64,000 bases of DNA from positions 1 to 64,000 of the forward strand of contig NZ_JAHCST010000011.1 of assembly GCF_018476525.1 (NCBI RefSeq), written 5' to 3'. The stretch is from Acrocarpospora catenulata. Its GTDB lineage: Bacteria > Actinomycetota > Actinomycetes > Streptosporangiales > Streptosporangiaceae. How positions within the stretch are numbered: position 1 is the stretch's first letter; every line of letters starts with the position of its first letter. Shown here piece by piece: positions 16,094 through 24,125 of this stretch. Position numbers and translations under genes: made by a program. The notes beneath the pieces were generated by a model that was given only the letters and a program-made list of their open reading frames with translations, searched no databases and was not told the DNA's origin.

Positions 16094-17419
16094 CTACAGG
16101 AGGGTGAGCGCCCGTTCCACCGCCGGGTCTCGGCCGGTGGCCAGGTCGCGGGCCGTGGTCGGGACGTGGTGGTCGACCGGGATGCCGATGGTGTCGAGGA
16201 TCTCCCGGTTCGGGCCCAGGTGCCGGACCTTCGGCAGGAGCAGGACGCTGCCGTCGTCGAGCAGGTAGGCCTCGGAGGGGCCGGAGATGGCTCCCGCTGT
16301 GCGGGTGCCGATGAGGGTGCCCAGGTGGAGGTCCTTGACGGCGGCGGTGAAGTCCTCGCAGGCGGAGGCGCAGGCGCGGTCGGTCAGGACGACCAGGGGG
16401 ATGTCGAGCAGGGGGACGGTGTCGTCGGTGTGGTTGGGGCGGCACTCGCCGGTGAACGGGCAGAAGTAGCTGGTGGTCTTGCCGTGGGCGAAGGCGCTGA
16501 GCAGGCGGGTGACCTCGCGGGGCGAGCCGCCGCCGTTGCCGCGCAGGTCGAGGATGAGGGCCTTCGGGTGGTTCCGCAGGAGGGCGAGGACCTGGTCGGC
16601 CGCGCCGGGGAAGAAGCCGGGCAGCTGGACCAGGCGGACACCGCCACGGAGCTGCTTGGTGGTCACCTGGGGCGGTTCGATGGTGATGGGGGCTTCGGTC
16701 AGGCGGATGGTCCGGATCTTGCCGGTGACGGGGTGCTGGAGGGTGAGCCGCACCGTGGCCGCGGCCGCGGCCTCCAGGATGGACGCGTTGGCGGTGTCGC
16801 CGGTGAAGGCGGGCGTGTCGTTGACCTTGAGGATGATGTCGCCGGGGCGGATGCCGGCCTTGGCCGCGGGGCTGCCGGGGATGACGCGGGTGATGAACAT
16901 CGGCGGCCGGGCCGCCGGATCGAACCCGTCACCCCGCAGGGCCGACAGGCCCGCGATTCCGGTCCCCCGCGGCGGGCCGTCCGGGTCCTGTCTGGGCGGC
17001 ATCCAGCGGGCGTGGTTGTCCTGGAGAGCGGTGACCATGCCGTCGATGGCGGCCCGGAGGGCGGCGGGGTCGCCGGTGCCGAGGACGGGCGCGAACGCGG
17101 CCCAGTCGCCGTCGCGGTCCCCGGTGAGCGGGGGCAGCTGGAGATCCGGCCGGTCGGCGCCGCGCCGCAGCAGGTCGCGGGTGTAGGCGGCGAACGCGTG
17201 GCGGAGCAGGTCCCTGGAGTCCAGCTTCGGGCCGCTGTAGTAGTTGTCGAGCAGGCAGTGGTAGGCCTGCCGGAGCGTGTTCACCGAGGTGGGCGGCGCG
17301 GACGGCGGGGGCGGCGCGGTGGCGGGGGCACAGCCGGCGGGCGGGGCGGCGGGCAGGGCGGCGGGAGCGGAGACGCTCAGGGCGGCCACCAGCAGGGCGG
17401 CGGAGAGAATTCTGATCAT
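16094..17419 (-). CDS. Secreted S41-like peptidase with PDZ domain
   Basis: A 441-residue exported protein: signal peptide (MIRILSAALLVAALSVSAPA), Ala/Pro linker, helical N-terminal region, PDZ domain (about 150-245; FITRVIPGSPAAKAGIRPGD) and tail-specific protease fold (about 255-410). The likely nucleophile is the Ser in RACASACED. Where C-terminal processing peptidases have a catalytic Lys (TxGKG) this protein has GTRTAGAISG, so the Ser/Lys dyad is not intact and it may use the Ser/Glu arrangement of other S41 members or be inactive. Divergent from the two-component operon, sharing a nested palindrome with it, so it may be a target of that system. Confidence 0.85.
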   Translation of the reverse strand: MIRILSAALLVAALSVSAPAALPAAPPAGCAPATAPPPPSAPPTSVNTLRQAYHCLLDNYYSGPKLDSRDLLRHAFAAYTRDLLRRGADRPDLQLPPLTGDRDGDWAAFAPVLGTGDPAALRAAIDGMVTALQDNHARWMPPRQDPDGPPRGTGIAGLSALRGDGFDPAARPPMFITRVIPGSPAAKAGIRPGDIILKVNDTPAFTGDTANASILEAAAAATVRLTLQHPVTGKIRTIRLTEAPITIEPPQVTTKQLRGGVRLVQLPGFFPGAADQVLALLRNHPKALILDLRGNGGGSPREVTRLLSAFAHGKTTSYFCPFTGECRPNHTDDTVPLLDIPLVVLTDRACASACEDFTAAVKDLHLGTLIGTRTAGAISGPSEAYLLDDGSVLLLPKVRHLGPNREILDTIGIPVDHHVPTTARDLATGRDPAVERALTLL

Positions 17420-17454
17420 GTGCGCCAGGGTGGCGGGCAGCCGGTTGCGCGGCC

Positions 17455-17483
17455 GTGACCGGAAGCGTTAACGCCGCTGTCAC
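17455..17483. promoter_or_regulatory. Nested palindrome between S41 peptidase and response regulator
   Basis: GCGTTAACGC (17465-17474) is a perfect 10-bp palindrome, bracketed by GTGAC (17455-17459) and GTCAC (17479-17483), which are inverted and centred within half a base of it. The site lies in the 87-bp divergent gap and is a reasonable response-regulator or repressor operator. Confidence 0.4.
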
Positions 17484-17494
17484 CTCCTGTGGGG

Positions 17495-17500
17495 TATGAA
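17495..17500 (+). promoter_or_regulatory. -10 box TATGAA, leaderless start of response regulator
   Basis: TATGAA ends 6 bases before ATG 17507. This selects ATG 17507 (MRVLVAED) over an in-frame upstream GTG at 17489. Confidence 0.5.
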
Positions 17501-17506
17501 CGCCGC

Positions 17507-18160
17507 ATGCGGGTTCTGGTGGCCGAGGACGAGCGCGATCTGGCCGATCTGGTGGCGATGGGCTTACGCCGCCACGCGATGGCGGTCGATGTGGTGTACG
17601 ACGGCCTGGCGGCCTCCCAGCGGCTGGCCGTGCACGACTACGACGTGCTGGTGCTGGACCGGGATCTGCCGGAGCTGGCCGGGGATCTGGTCTGCCGGGA
17701 GCTGGTGGCGCGCGGGAGCCGTACCAGGATCCTGATGATGACGGCGGCGGCCTCGGTGCCGGAGCGGGTGGCGGGGCTGGGCATGGGGGCCGACGACTAC
17801 CTGCCCAAGCCGTTCGACTACGCCGAGCTGGTGGCCAGGGTACGGGCGCTGGGGCGGCGGAGCCAGGATCGGGTGCCGCCGGTGCTGGCCCGGCACGGGA
17901 TCGTGCTCGACCCGCACCGGCTCCAGGCGTCCAGGGACGGGCGGCATCTGCGCCTGTCCCTGAAGGAGTTCGCGGTGCTTGAGGTGCTGATGCGGGCGGA
18001 CGGCGCGGTGGTGAGCGCGGAACGGCTGCTGGAGGCGGCCTGGGACGAGCACGCCGACCCGTTCACCACGGTGGTGCGGGTGGTGGTGAGCCGACTGCGG
18101 GCGAAACTGGGCGATCCGCCGTGCATCCAGACGGTTCCCGGCGCGGGTTACCTGCTGTGA
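17507..18160 (+). CDS. OmpR-type response regulator
   Basis: A 217-residue two-component regulator. The receiver domain begins MRVLVAEDERDLADLV with the acidic pocket, phospho-acceptor D51 in VLVLDRDLP, the Thr in MMTAAASV and the Lys in LPKPFDYAEL. The DNA-binding domain is a winged helix (RLSLKEFAVLEVLMRADGAV, then RVVVSRLRAKLG and TVPGAGYLL). Cognate kinase follows with a GTGA overlap. The input signal is unknown; the divergent S41 protease is a candidate target. Confidence 0.94.
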   Translation: MRVLVAEDERDLADLVAMGLRRHAMAVDVVYDGLAASQRLAVHDYDVLVLDRDLPELAGDLVCRELVARGSRTRILMMTAAASVPERVAGLGMGADDYLPKPFDYAELVARVRALGRRSQDRVPPVLARHGIVLDPHRLQASRDGRHLRLSLKEFAVLEVLMRADGAVVSAERLLEAAWDEHADPFTTVVRVVVSRLRAKLGDPPCIQTVPGAGYLL

Positions 18161-19293
18161 CCACGATCCGGGTACGGCTCACGCTGATCTACTCGGGCGT
18201 GTTCGTGCTGACCTCGATCCTGCTGCTGACGCTGGTCAACCTGACGGTCGGGCAGACGTTGCAGGACCGGATCGGGCCCTACGCGAACGCCCCGGACGCG
18301 CCACCGGCGCCGGGAGCGCCGATGCTGCTGCCCCGGCCGGTGGCCCTGCCGACGCTGGTCGACGACGTGCTGGCGCACCAGTGGGAGGTGACCGTCCCGA
18401 TCCTCGGGATCACCGCGCTGGTGGCGGTGGTGGTCGGCTGGGTGCTGGCCGGGCGGATCCTGCGGCCGATCCACCGGATCACCGCGACCGCGCGGCGGCT
18501 GTCCGCGTCCAACCTGCACGAGCGGATCATGCTGAGCGGGCCGAAGGACGAGCTGCGCGAGCTGGCCGACACCTTCGACGCGATGCTCGGGCGGCTGGAA
18601 CGGTCGGTGGAGGGACAGCGGCGGTTCATCGCGAACGCGTCGCACGAGCTGCGGACGCCGCTGGCGGTGCAGCGGGCGGCGATCGAGATCGGGTTGCCGG
18701 AGGACGTCGGGGAGGTCCGCGAGCGGCTGCTGGTCCACAACCACCGGATGGAGCGGCTCATCGAGTCGCTGCTGATCCTGGCGCGGGCCGGGCACGGTCT
18801 GGACGTGCGGGAGCCGGTGGCGGTGGATCAGGTGGTCCGGCGGGTGCTGGCCGAGACGAAGGCGGACGGGATCGCCGTGACGGAGCGGGTGGAGCCGTTC
18901 GTGGTGGACGGGGACGAGGTGCTGCTGCACCGGTTGGTCACGAATCTGGTGGACAACGCGGTGCGGTACAACCGTCCAGGGGGAACCGTCGAGGTGTCCC
19001 TGCTCGACGGGGTTCTCACGGTGCGGAACACGGGTTCCGAGGTGCCGGAGGAACGGCTCGGGGATCTTTTCCAGCCGTTCCGGCGGTTGCACACGACGCG
19101 GGAGCAGGGCAGCGGGCTGGGGCTGTCGATCGTGGCGTCGATCGCGGAGGCGCACGGGGCCGGGGTGGATGCGGAGCCCAACCCGGGGGGCGGGCTCCGC
19201 CTTGTGGTGACTTTTCGGGATTTGGGCACGGCTCCCGCCGCAGGGCGGGCGGCGGGAGCCGTACGTCACGGGGTCAGACCGCGGTACAGGTGA
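18157..19293 (+). CDS. Membrane sensor histidine kinase
   Basis: A 378-residue kinase with two membrane helices (about 9-31 and 77-99) flanking a short Pro-rich extracytoplasmic loop of about 45 residues, a HAMP linker, HisKA domain with H163 in NASHELRTPLA, and HATPase domain (NLVDNAVRYN, GSGLGLSIV). GTG 18157 overlaps the regulator TGA, which fixes the start; an in-frame ATG at 18121 lies inside the regulator. The small sensor loop suggests intramembrane or envelope-stress sensing (inference). The 3' end overlaps the convergent xyloglucanase by 20 bp. Confidence 0.93.
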   Translation: MTTIRVRLTLIYSGVFVLTSILLLTLVNLTVGQTLQDRIGPYANAPDAPPAPGAPMLLPRPVALPTLVDDVLAHQWEVTVPILGITALVAVVVGWVLAGRILRPIHRITATARRLSASNLHERIMLSGPKDELRELADTFDAMLGRLERSVEGQRRFIANASHELRTPLAVQRAAIEIGLPEDVGEVRERLLVHNHRMERLIESLLILARAGHGLDVREPVAVDQVVRRVLAETKADGIAVTERVEPFVVDGDEVLLHRLVTNLVDNAVRYNRPGGTVEVSLLDGVLTVRNTGSEVPEERLGDLFQPFRRLHTTREQGSGLGLSIVASIAEAHGAGVDAEPNPGGGLRLVVTFRDLGTAPAAGRAAGAVRHGVRPRYR

Positions 19294-22036
19294 CCGGGTT
19301 GGGGACGTTGTTGGTGCCGTTCCAGGTGCCGTTGAAGCCGAACGACGTGGTGGCGTTCGGGTTCAGGTTGCCGTTGTAGCTGAGGTTGGTGACCGTGATG
19401 TTGGCCCCGCTGGCGGTGTGGGAGCCGTTCCAGAGGGAGCTGACGGTCTGGCCGTTGGCGAAGGCCCAGCGGACCGTCCAGCCGGTGATCGCGGCGGTGC
19501 CGCTGGCGCGGACCGTCACGTCGGCGCTGAAGCCGCCCGGCCACGAGTTGGTGATCACGTACGTGGCGGTGCAGGCCTTACCGGGGTTCGGGCTCGGGCT
19601 CGGCGACGGCGACGGGCTCGGGCTGGGTGACGGGCTGGGACTCGGCGACGGCGACGGACTCGGGCTCGGCGACGGGCTGGGGCTCGGCGACGGCGACGGG
19701 CTCGGTGACGGGCTCGGGCTGGGCGACGGGGTTGCGCCGGTGCGGTCGCCGTAGATGATGCCGCGGCCGTTGGTGCCCAGGTAGACCCGCCCATAGATGC
19801 GCGGGTCGCCGGTGATCGCCTCGCCGATGTTGCCGTACTGGTGGGTGTCGTCGTTGATCCGCACCCAGGTGGTGCCGCCGTTGTCCGACCGGTAGACGCC
19901 GCGAACGTTGTCGATCTTGGCGATGGTGAACAGCGCCGGGTAGGTCTGGCCGGTGGCCGCCTTGCCGAAGCCGATGTTGTCGGCCTCCTGCACGTTGGTC
20001 AGCTTGGTGAAGGAGGCGCCCGAGTTGGTGGAGTGCCACAGGCCGTAGCTGGTCGTGCTGGTGCCGCCGGCCAGCCAGATGTCACCCTCGCGTCCCGGCA
20101 CCGCCTTGAACCTGCCCGTGGTCGGCAGGCCGGTCGCCGCGGTCTGGGTGAAGGTCGCGCCGCCGTTGGTGCTCACGTAGAAGCGGCCGTTGTTGAAGGC
20201 GTAGAACTTCTGCGCGTTCACCCGGTCGGACTCGATGACCGAGTTGGCCGGCACGCCGGTCGAGGTCTGCCAGGAGTTGCCGAAGCCGACCGAGTACACG
20301 ACCTGGATGCCGGAGTCGCCCGGCGCCCAGACGAACCGGCTGCCGTCGGCCGCGGCGGCCACCGTGCCGCCGTTGTTGACCCCGCCCGGCTCGCTGCCCT
20401 GGAACCAGTTGGCGCCGCCGTCGGTGGAGAAGGCCACGTGGCGGTCGTTGGGCCGGTCGGCGGCGGTGAAGTTGCCGGACCGCACCATCACGCTCGGGTT
20501 GTTCTCGGCGTAGTCGAGCGAGGTGGTGGAGGTGAAGTTGGGCGAGAGGAACATCATCGGGGGCACCGCGTCCAGGTTGGTGTGCCGGAAGCCGCCGATG
20601 TCGCCCAGGCCGCTGATCAGCGAGGCCGCCCCGGTGGGCGGGCTGATCAGGTCGAGGACGGCGGTCTCCTCCAGGCCCTTCACCATCGGCTTGATGGTGA
20701 ACTGCCCGCCGGTGTCCCAGAGTTTGAGGTCGGTGCTGCCGTAGATGGTGGCGCCGGTGCCGTACATGAACCGGTTGCCGTTGAACGGGTCGATCTCCAG
20801 GGACTCGACCATCCAGCCCAGCTTGGGCGTCACCTCGGGCGGCTGCGGGTTGGCGCCCCAAGAGAGCCACGGCGAAGAGCTGATGTCCATCTTGTAGCGG
20901 AAGCTACGGTTCGGGTACGAGGTCCAGTCCCACACCCGGGTCCAGGTCTGGCCGCTGTTGGTGGACCGGAAGAAGATCACGTCCGGCCACCAGGACATCT
21001 GGGTGGAGACCATGATGGTGCCCGGGTTCTGCCGGTCGATGGTCAGGCCGCTGTAGCCGAAGTAGTCGTCGGAGCTGCTGGACGGGATCGGGCTGATCTG
21101 GGTCCAGGTGCCGGTGGCGGTGGCGTACCGCCAGACGTCGCCCTTGGCGCCGTCGTACGGGCCGCCGGTGTCGCTGGTGGCGAGGTACAGGTAGCCGTTG
21201 ACGTGGTCGAGCACGCCCTTGTGGGCGATGTAGCCGGTGGGCTGCCCGGCCAGCCGCTCCCAGGTGGTGCCGCCGTTGGTGGTGCGGTAGACGGTGTTCT
21301 GCTTGTCGGCCACGCCCACGTAGATGGTCTGGGTGGCGTTCCCCGAGGTGCCTGTGCGCTTGTCGAAGGTCACCCAGACGACGCCCGGCTGGTGGGTGCC
21401 GTAGCCGTTGGGGTCGCTCGGGTCGGAGGCGTAGTTGCCGGCGTTCGGGAAGTTGGTCACCTTGGCCCAGGTGGCGCCGTAGTCGGTGCTCCGCCAGAGG
21501 CCGTTGCCGTTGGGGGCGCCCAGGTAGAGGGTGCTGTTGCGGTTGGGGTCGATGGCCAGCCGCTCACCCATGCCCCGGCCCGGCATGTTGCCGCCCATCT
21601 TGAACGGCAGCGGCGTGACCGACCAGCTGTCGCCCTTGTTGGTGGAGCGCAGGATGGCCCCGTTGTTGGGGTCCCAGCTGTTGGTGTACATGCCGACGGC
21701 GGCGTACACGCGGTTGGTCTGTACGGGGTCGGTGGCGATGCTGTCGACGCCGTTGTAGCCCCAGTTGGTGAAGCCGACCCAGTCCAGCAAGGGCTTCCAG
21801 GTCGAGGTGGCCTGCTCCCAGCGGTACATGCCGCCGATGTCGGTGCGCGCGTAGATCAGGTTCTGCTCGGTCTGGTTGAAGATGATGCCCGGGACGAACC
21901 CGCCGCCGTCAATCCGCACGTTCTTGAAGTTGTACGGGTCGGACGCGGCGGCGCCGGCCGGGGTGGCGGTGCGTACGACTGCCACCGCGAGCGCCACAAC
22001 GGCGATCGCGAGCAGGCTGAGGAGCTTTTTTCGCAT
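19274..22036 (-). CDS. Secreted xyloglucanase, GH74 with CBM2
   Basis: A 920-residue exported enzyme that cuts the beta-1,4-glucan backbone of xyloglucan. Signal peptide is about 1-30 (MRKKLLSLLAIAVVALAVAV). The GH74 double beta-propeller spans about 32-745; catalytic Asp candidates are in YARTDIGG and in GLGDIGGFRH. BNR-like blades such as RSTNKGDSW, RSTDYGATW and RTTNGGTTW recur. A Ser-Pro repeat linker follows, then a C-terminal CBM2 cellulose-binding module (about 815-920) with paired Cys (KACTATY and VTCTAV) and aromatic residues. ATG 22036 follows GAGGGAGA. No regulator gene is adjacent. Secreted plant-polysaccharide degradation fits a soil saprophyte. Confidence 0.95.
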   Translation of the reverse strand: MRKKLLSLLAIAVVALAVAVVRTATPAGAAASDPYNFKNVRIDGGGFVPGIIFNQTEQNLIYARTDIGGMYRWEQATSTWKPLLDWVGFTNWGYNGVDSIATDPVQTNRVYAAVGMYTNSWDPNNGAILRSTNKGDSWSVTPLPFKMGGNMPGRGMGERLAIDPNRNSTLYLGAPNGNGLWRSTDYGATWAKVTNFPNAGNYASDPSDPNGYGTHQPGVVWVTFDKRTGTSGNATQTIYVGVADKQNTVYRTTNGGTTWERLAGQPTGYIAHKGVLDHVNGYLYLATSDTGGPYDGAKGDVWRYATATGTWTQISPIPSSSSDDYFGYSGLTIDRQNPGTIMVSTQMSWWPDVIFFRSTNSGQTWTRVWDWTSYPNRSFRYKMDISSSPWLSWGANPQPPEVTPKLGWMVESLEIDPFNGNRFMYGTGATIYGSTDLKLWDTGGQFTIKPMVKGLEETAVLDLISPPTGAASLISGLGDIGGFRHTNLDAVPPMMFLSPNFTSTTSLDYAENNPSVMVRSGNFTAADRPNDRHVAFSTDGGANWFQGSEPGGVNNGGTVAAAADGSRFVWAPGDSGIQVVYSVGFGNSWQTSTGVPANSVIESDRVNAQKFYAFNNGRFYVSTNGGATFTQTAATGLPTTGRFKAVPGREGDIWLAGGTSTTSYGLWHSTNSGASFTKLTNVQEADNIGFGKAATGQTYPALFTIAKIDNVRGVYRSDNGGTTWVRINDDTHQYGNIGEAITGDPRIYGRVYLGTNGRGIIYGDRTGATPSPSPSPSPSPSPSPSPSPSPSPSPSPSPSPSPSPSPSPSPSPSPSPNPGKACTATYVITNSWPGGFSADVTVRASGTAAITGWTVRWAFANGQTVSSLWNGSHTASGANITVTNLSYNGNLNPNATTSFGFNGTWNGTNNVPNPVTCTAV

Positions 22037-22254
22037 GGACGGTCTCCCTCGTGAATGGTTAACCGCCATGCACGATCAGGTGGGGACCCTGACCGTCCGC
22101 CCAGCGCGTGCATGGAACTGCCGAGAATTTCACACAGCCGCGGAGCCCCCGTCAATAGTTTGGAGGGCAAACGAACTTCTGTTGTTCGCGGGTAGTTTTG
22201 GTTGCCTTCGTTTCGATCGTCATGACAACCGATTCTTTCGTCATCCGGGTCTGC

Positions 22255-22260
22255 TACTTT
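22255..22260 (+). promoter_or_regulatory. -10 box TACTTT, leaderless start of aminotransferase
   Basis: TACTTT ends 6 bases before ATG 22267; the upstream in-frame stretch from 22198 is AT-richer promoter DNA. Supports ATG 22267 as start. The remaining 230-bp gap to the xyloglucanase gene shows nothing else I can name. Confidence 0.5.
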
Positions 22261-22266
22261 CGATTC

Positions 22267-23583
22267 ATGATTGACCGGGCTCACCTCGCCACCCTGCTCG
22301 ACCGCGAGCGCACCACCTACGAACACCGCCTGCCGCGCAGCAGGGCCGCCTACGAAGCCGCCGGCTCGCTCCTCGGCCGGGTGCCGATGACCTGGATGAA
22401 CAAGGCCGCCGGGCGGTTCCCCGCCTATCTCGCGCAGGCGAGCGGGGCCGCCGTGACCGACCTGGACGGTCACACGTACGTGGACTTCTGCCTCGGCGAC
22501 ACCGGCGCGATGGCCGGGCACTCCCCCGAGCCGGTGGTGCGCGCCCTCGCCGCCCGCGCCGGGTTCACCGCGATGCTGCCCACCGAGGACGCCGAGTGGG
22601 TCGGCGCGGAGCTCGCCCGGCGCTTCGGGATGCCGCTCTGGAGCTTCAGCCTGACCGCCACCGACGCCAACCGGTGGGCGATCCGGCTGGCCCGGCAGAT
22701 CACCCGGCGGCCCAAGATCCTCGTCTTCAACTACTGCTACCACGGCAGCGTGGACGAGACGGTGGTGACACTGGGGCCGGTGCCCCGGGCCGGGAACGTG
22801 GGGGCACCGGTGGATCCCGCGCTCACCACCCGGGTGGTCGAGTTCAACGACGCCGCCGCGCTCCGCGCCGAACTCGCCCACGGCGACGTGGCCTGCGTGC
22901 TGATGGAACCCGCGCTCACCAACATCGGCATCGTGCTGCCCGAACCCGGCTTCCTGGCCGAGGTACGGCGGGCCACCCGGGAGCACGGAGTGCTCCTGAT
23001 CAACGACGAGACCCACACGTTCTCGGCCGGGCCCGGCGGATGCACGCTCGCCTGGGATCTCGATCCGGACATCGTGACCATCGGCAAGGCGATCGCGGGC
23101 GGCGTGCCCATCGGGGCCTACGGGGTGACCCACGAGGTCGCCGAGCGGATCGCGGCCGAGAAGGAGGCCGACCTGGTGGACGTGGGCGGGGTCGGCGGCA
23201 CACTGGCCGGGAACGCGCTCTCCCTGGCGGCGGCCCGGGCGACGCTCGGCTCGGTGCTCACCGAGGCGGCGTTCGCGCACATGATCGAGCTCTCCACCCG
23301 GTTCACGGCGGGGGTCGCGGCGGCGATCGAGGGGCTGCCCTGGTCGGTGACCCAGCTCGGCGCGCGTACCGAATACCGTTTCGGGACCCCGCGCAACGGC
23401 GGCGAATCGGCCGCCCTCTCCGATGACGCCCTAGACGACTACTTCCACCTTTATACGCATAACCGGGGGATTCTCATGACGCCGTTCCACAACATGGCGT
23501 TGATGTGCCCCGCCACCACACAGGCCGACGTCGATCTGCACACCGAGGTGTTCGGCGCGGCCGTCGCGGAGCTGATCCGGTGA
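22267..23583 (+). CDS. Class III PLP aminotransferase
   Basis: A 438-residue fold-type I enzyme similar to glutamate-1-semialdehyde aminomutase and other class III transaminases. PLP-binding lysine is K274 in TIGKAIAGGVPIGAYG; D248 in LINDETHTF contacts the pyridine nitrogen. FNYCYHGSVDE carries the aromatic/His element that stacks on PLP. HemL itself is unlikely because the gene is paired with an Lrp regulator through a GTGA overlap, which points to amino-acid catabolism controlled by its own substrate. Substrate unknown. Confidence 0.9.
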   Translation: MIDRAHLATLLDRERTTYEHRLPRSRAAYEAAGSLLGRVPMTWMNKAAGRFPAYLAQASGAAVTDLDGHTYVDFCLGDTGAMAGHSPEPVVRALAARAGFTAMLPTEDAEWVGAELARRFGMPLWSFSLTATDANRWAIRLARQITRRPKILVFNYCYHGSVDETVVTLGPVPRAGNVGAPVDPALTTRVVEFNDAAALRAELAHGDVACVLMEPALTNIGIVLPEPGFLAEVRRATREHGVLLINDETHTFSAGPGGCTLAWDLDPDIVTIGKAIAGGVPIGAYGVTHEVAERIAAEKEADLVDVGGVGGTLAGNALSLAAARATLGSVLTEAAFAHMIELSTRFTAGVAAAIEGLPWSVTQLGARTEYRFGTPRNGGESAALSDDALDDYFHLYTHNRGILMTPFHNMALMCPATTQADVDLHTEVFGAAVAELIR

Positions 23584-24029
23584 TCGCCCTCGACGCGACC
23601 GACCGCACCATCCTCAGGGAGCTCCAGCGGGACGGGCGCATGTCGTACGCGGCGCTGGGCGAGGCCGTGGGGTTGTCCGCGCCGGCCGCCCGGCAGCGCG
23701 TACAGCGCCTGACCGAGGCGAAGGTGCTCCAGGTCGTCGGGATCACCGACCCGCTCGTGCTCGGCTGGCCGGCCATGGCGATGCTCGGCGTCCGCACCTC
23801 GGGGGACCCTCGGGCGGTGGCGGACGCGCTCGGCGAGCTGACCGAGGTCATCTACGTGGTGCTGACGGCGGGCTCCTTCCAGCTCTTCGCCGAGGTGGTC
23901 TGCGCCTCCACCGGGGACCTGCTCAACCTCGTGGAGGACCGGGTGAGAACGGTGGACGGGGTGTCCGGCGTGGAGACCTTCCCTTACTTCGCGCTGCACA
24001 CCCACCGTTTCACCTGGGACATCCCCTAG
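23580..24029 (+). CDS. Lrp/AsnC-family regulator
   Basis: A 149-residue feast/famine regulator: N-terminal helix-turn-helix (LDATDRTILRELQRDGRMSY, then AALGEAVGLSAPAARQRVQRL) and a C-terminal RAM ligand-binding domain (GWPAMAMLGVRTSGDPRAVA through FPYFALHTHRFTWDI). GTG 23580 overlaps the aminotransferase stop. It most likely senses the amino acid handled by the aminotransferase and controls this two-gene unit. A 7-bp hairpin follows. Confidence 0.92.
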   Translation: MIALDATDRTILRELQRDGRMSYAALGEAVGLSAPAARQRVQRLTEAKVLQVVGITDPLVLGWPAMAMLGVRTSGDPRAVADALGELTEVIYVVLTAGSFQLFAEVVCASTGDLLNLVEDRVRTVDGVSGVETFPYFALHTHRFTWDIP

Positions 24030-24030
24030 T

Positions 24031-24051
24031 TTTTCCGACGTCGCCGGAAAA
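24031..24051 (+). terminator. Hairpin after Lrp gene
   Basis: TTTTCCG (24031-24037) and CGGAAAA (24045-24051) pair across a 7-base loop immediately after the stop codon. Confidence 0.5.
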
Positions 24052-24125
24052 CATCATTTGCGGCAATCTCGTCCGGAATTCGTGTGATACAAGGAGAGTC
24101 GCCTGGTCACTCCTTGGAGTTGGGA

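Noticed and set aside
19841-22054. Plus-strand frame of 737 codons opposite the xyloglucanase
   Set aside because: Shadow of the GH74 gene, which has clear propeller repeats, signal peptide and CBM2.
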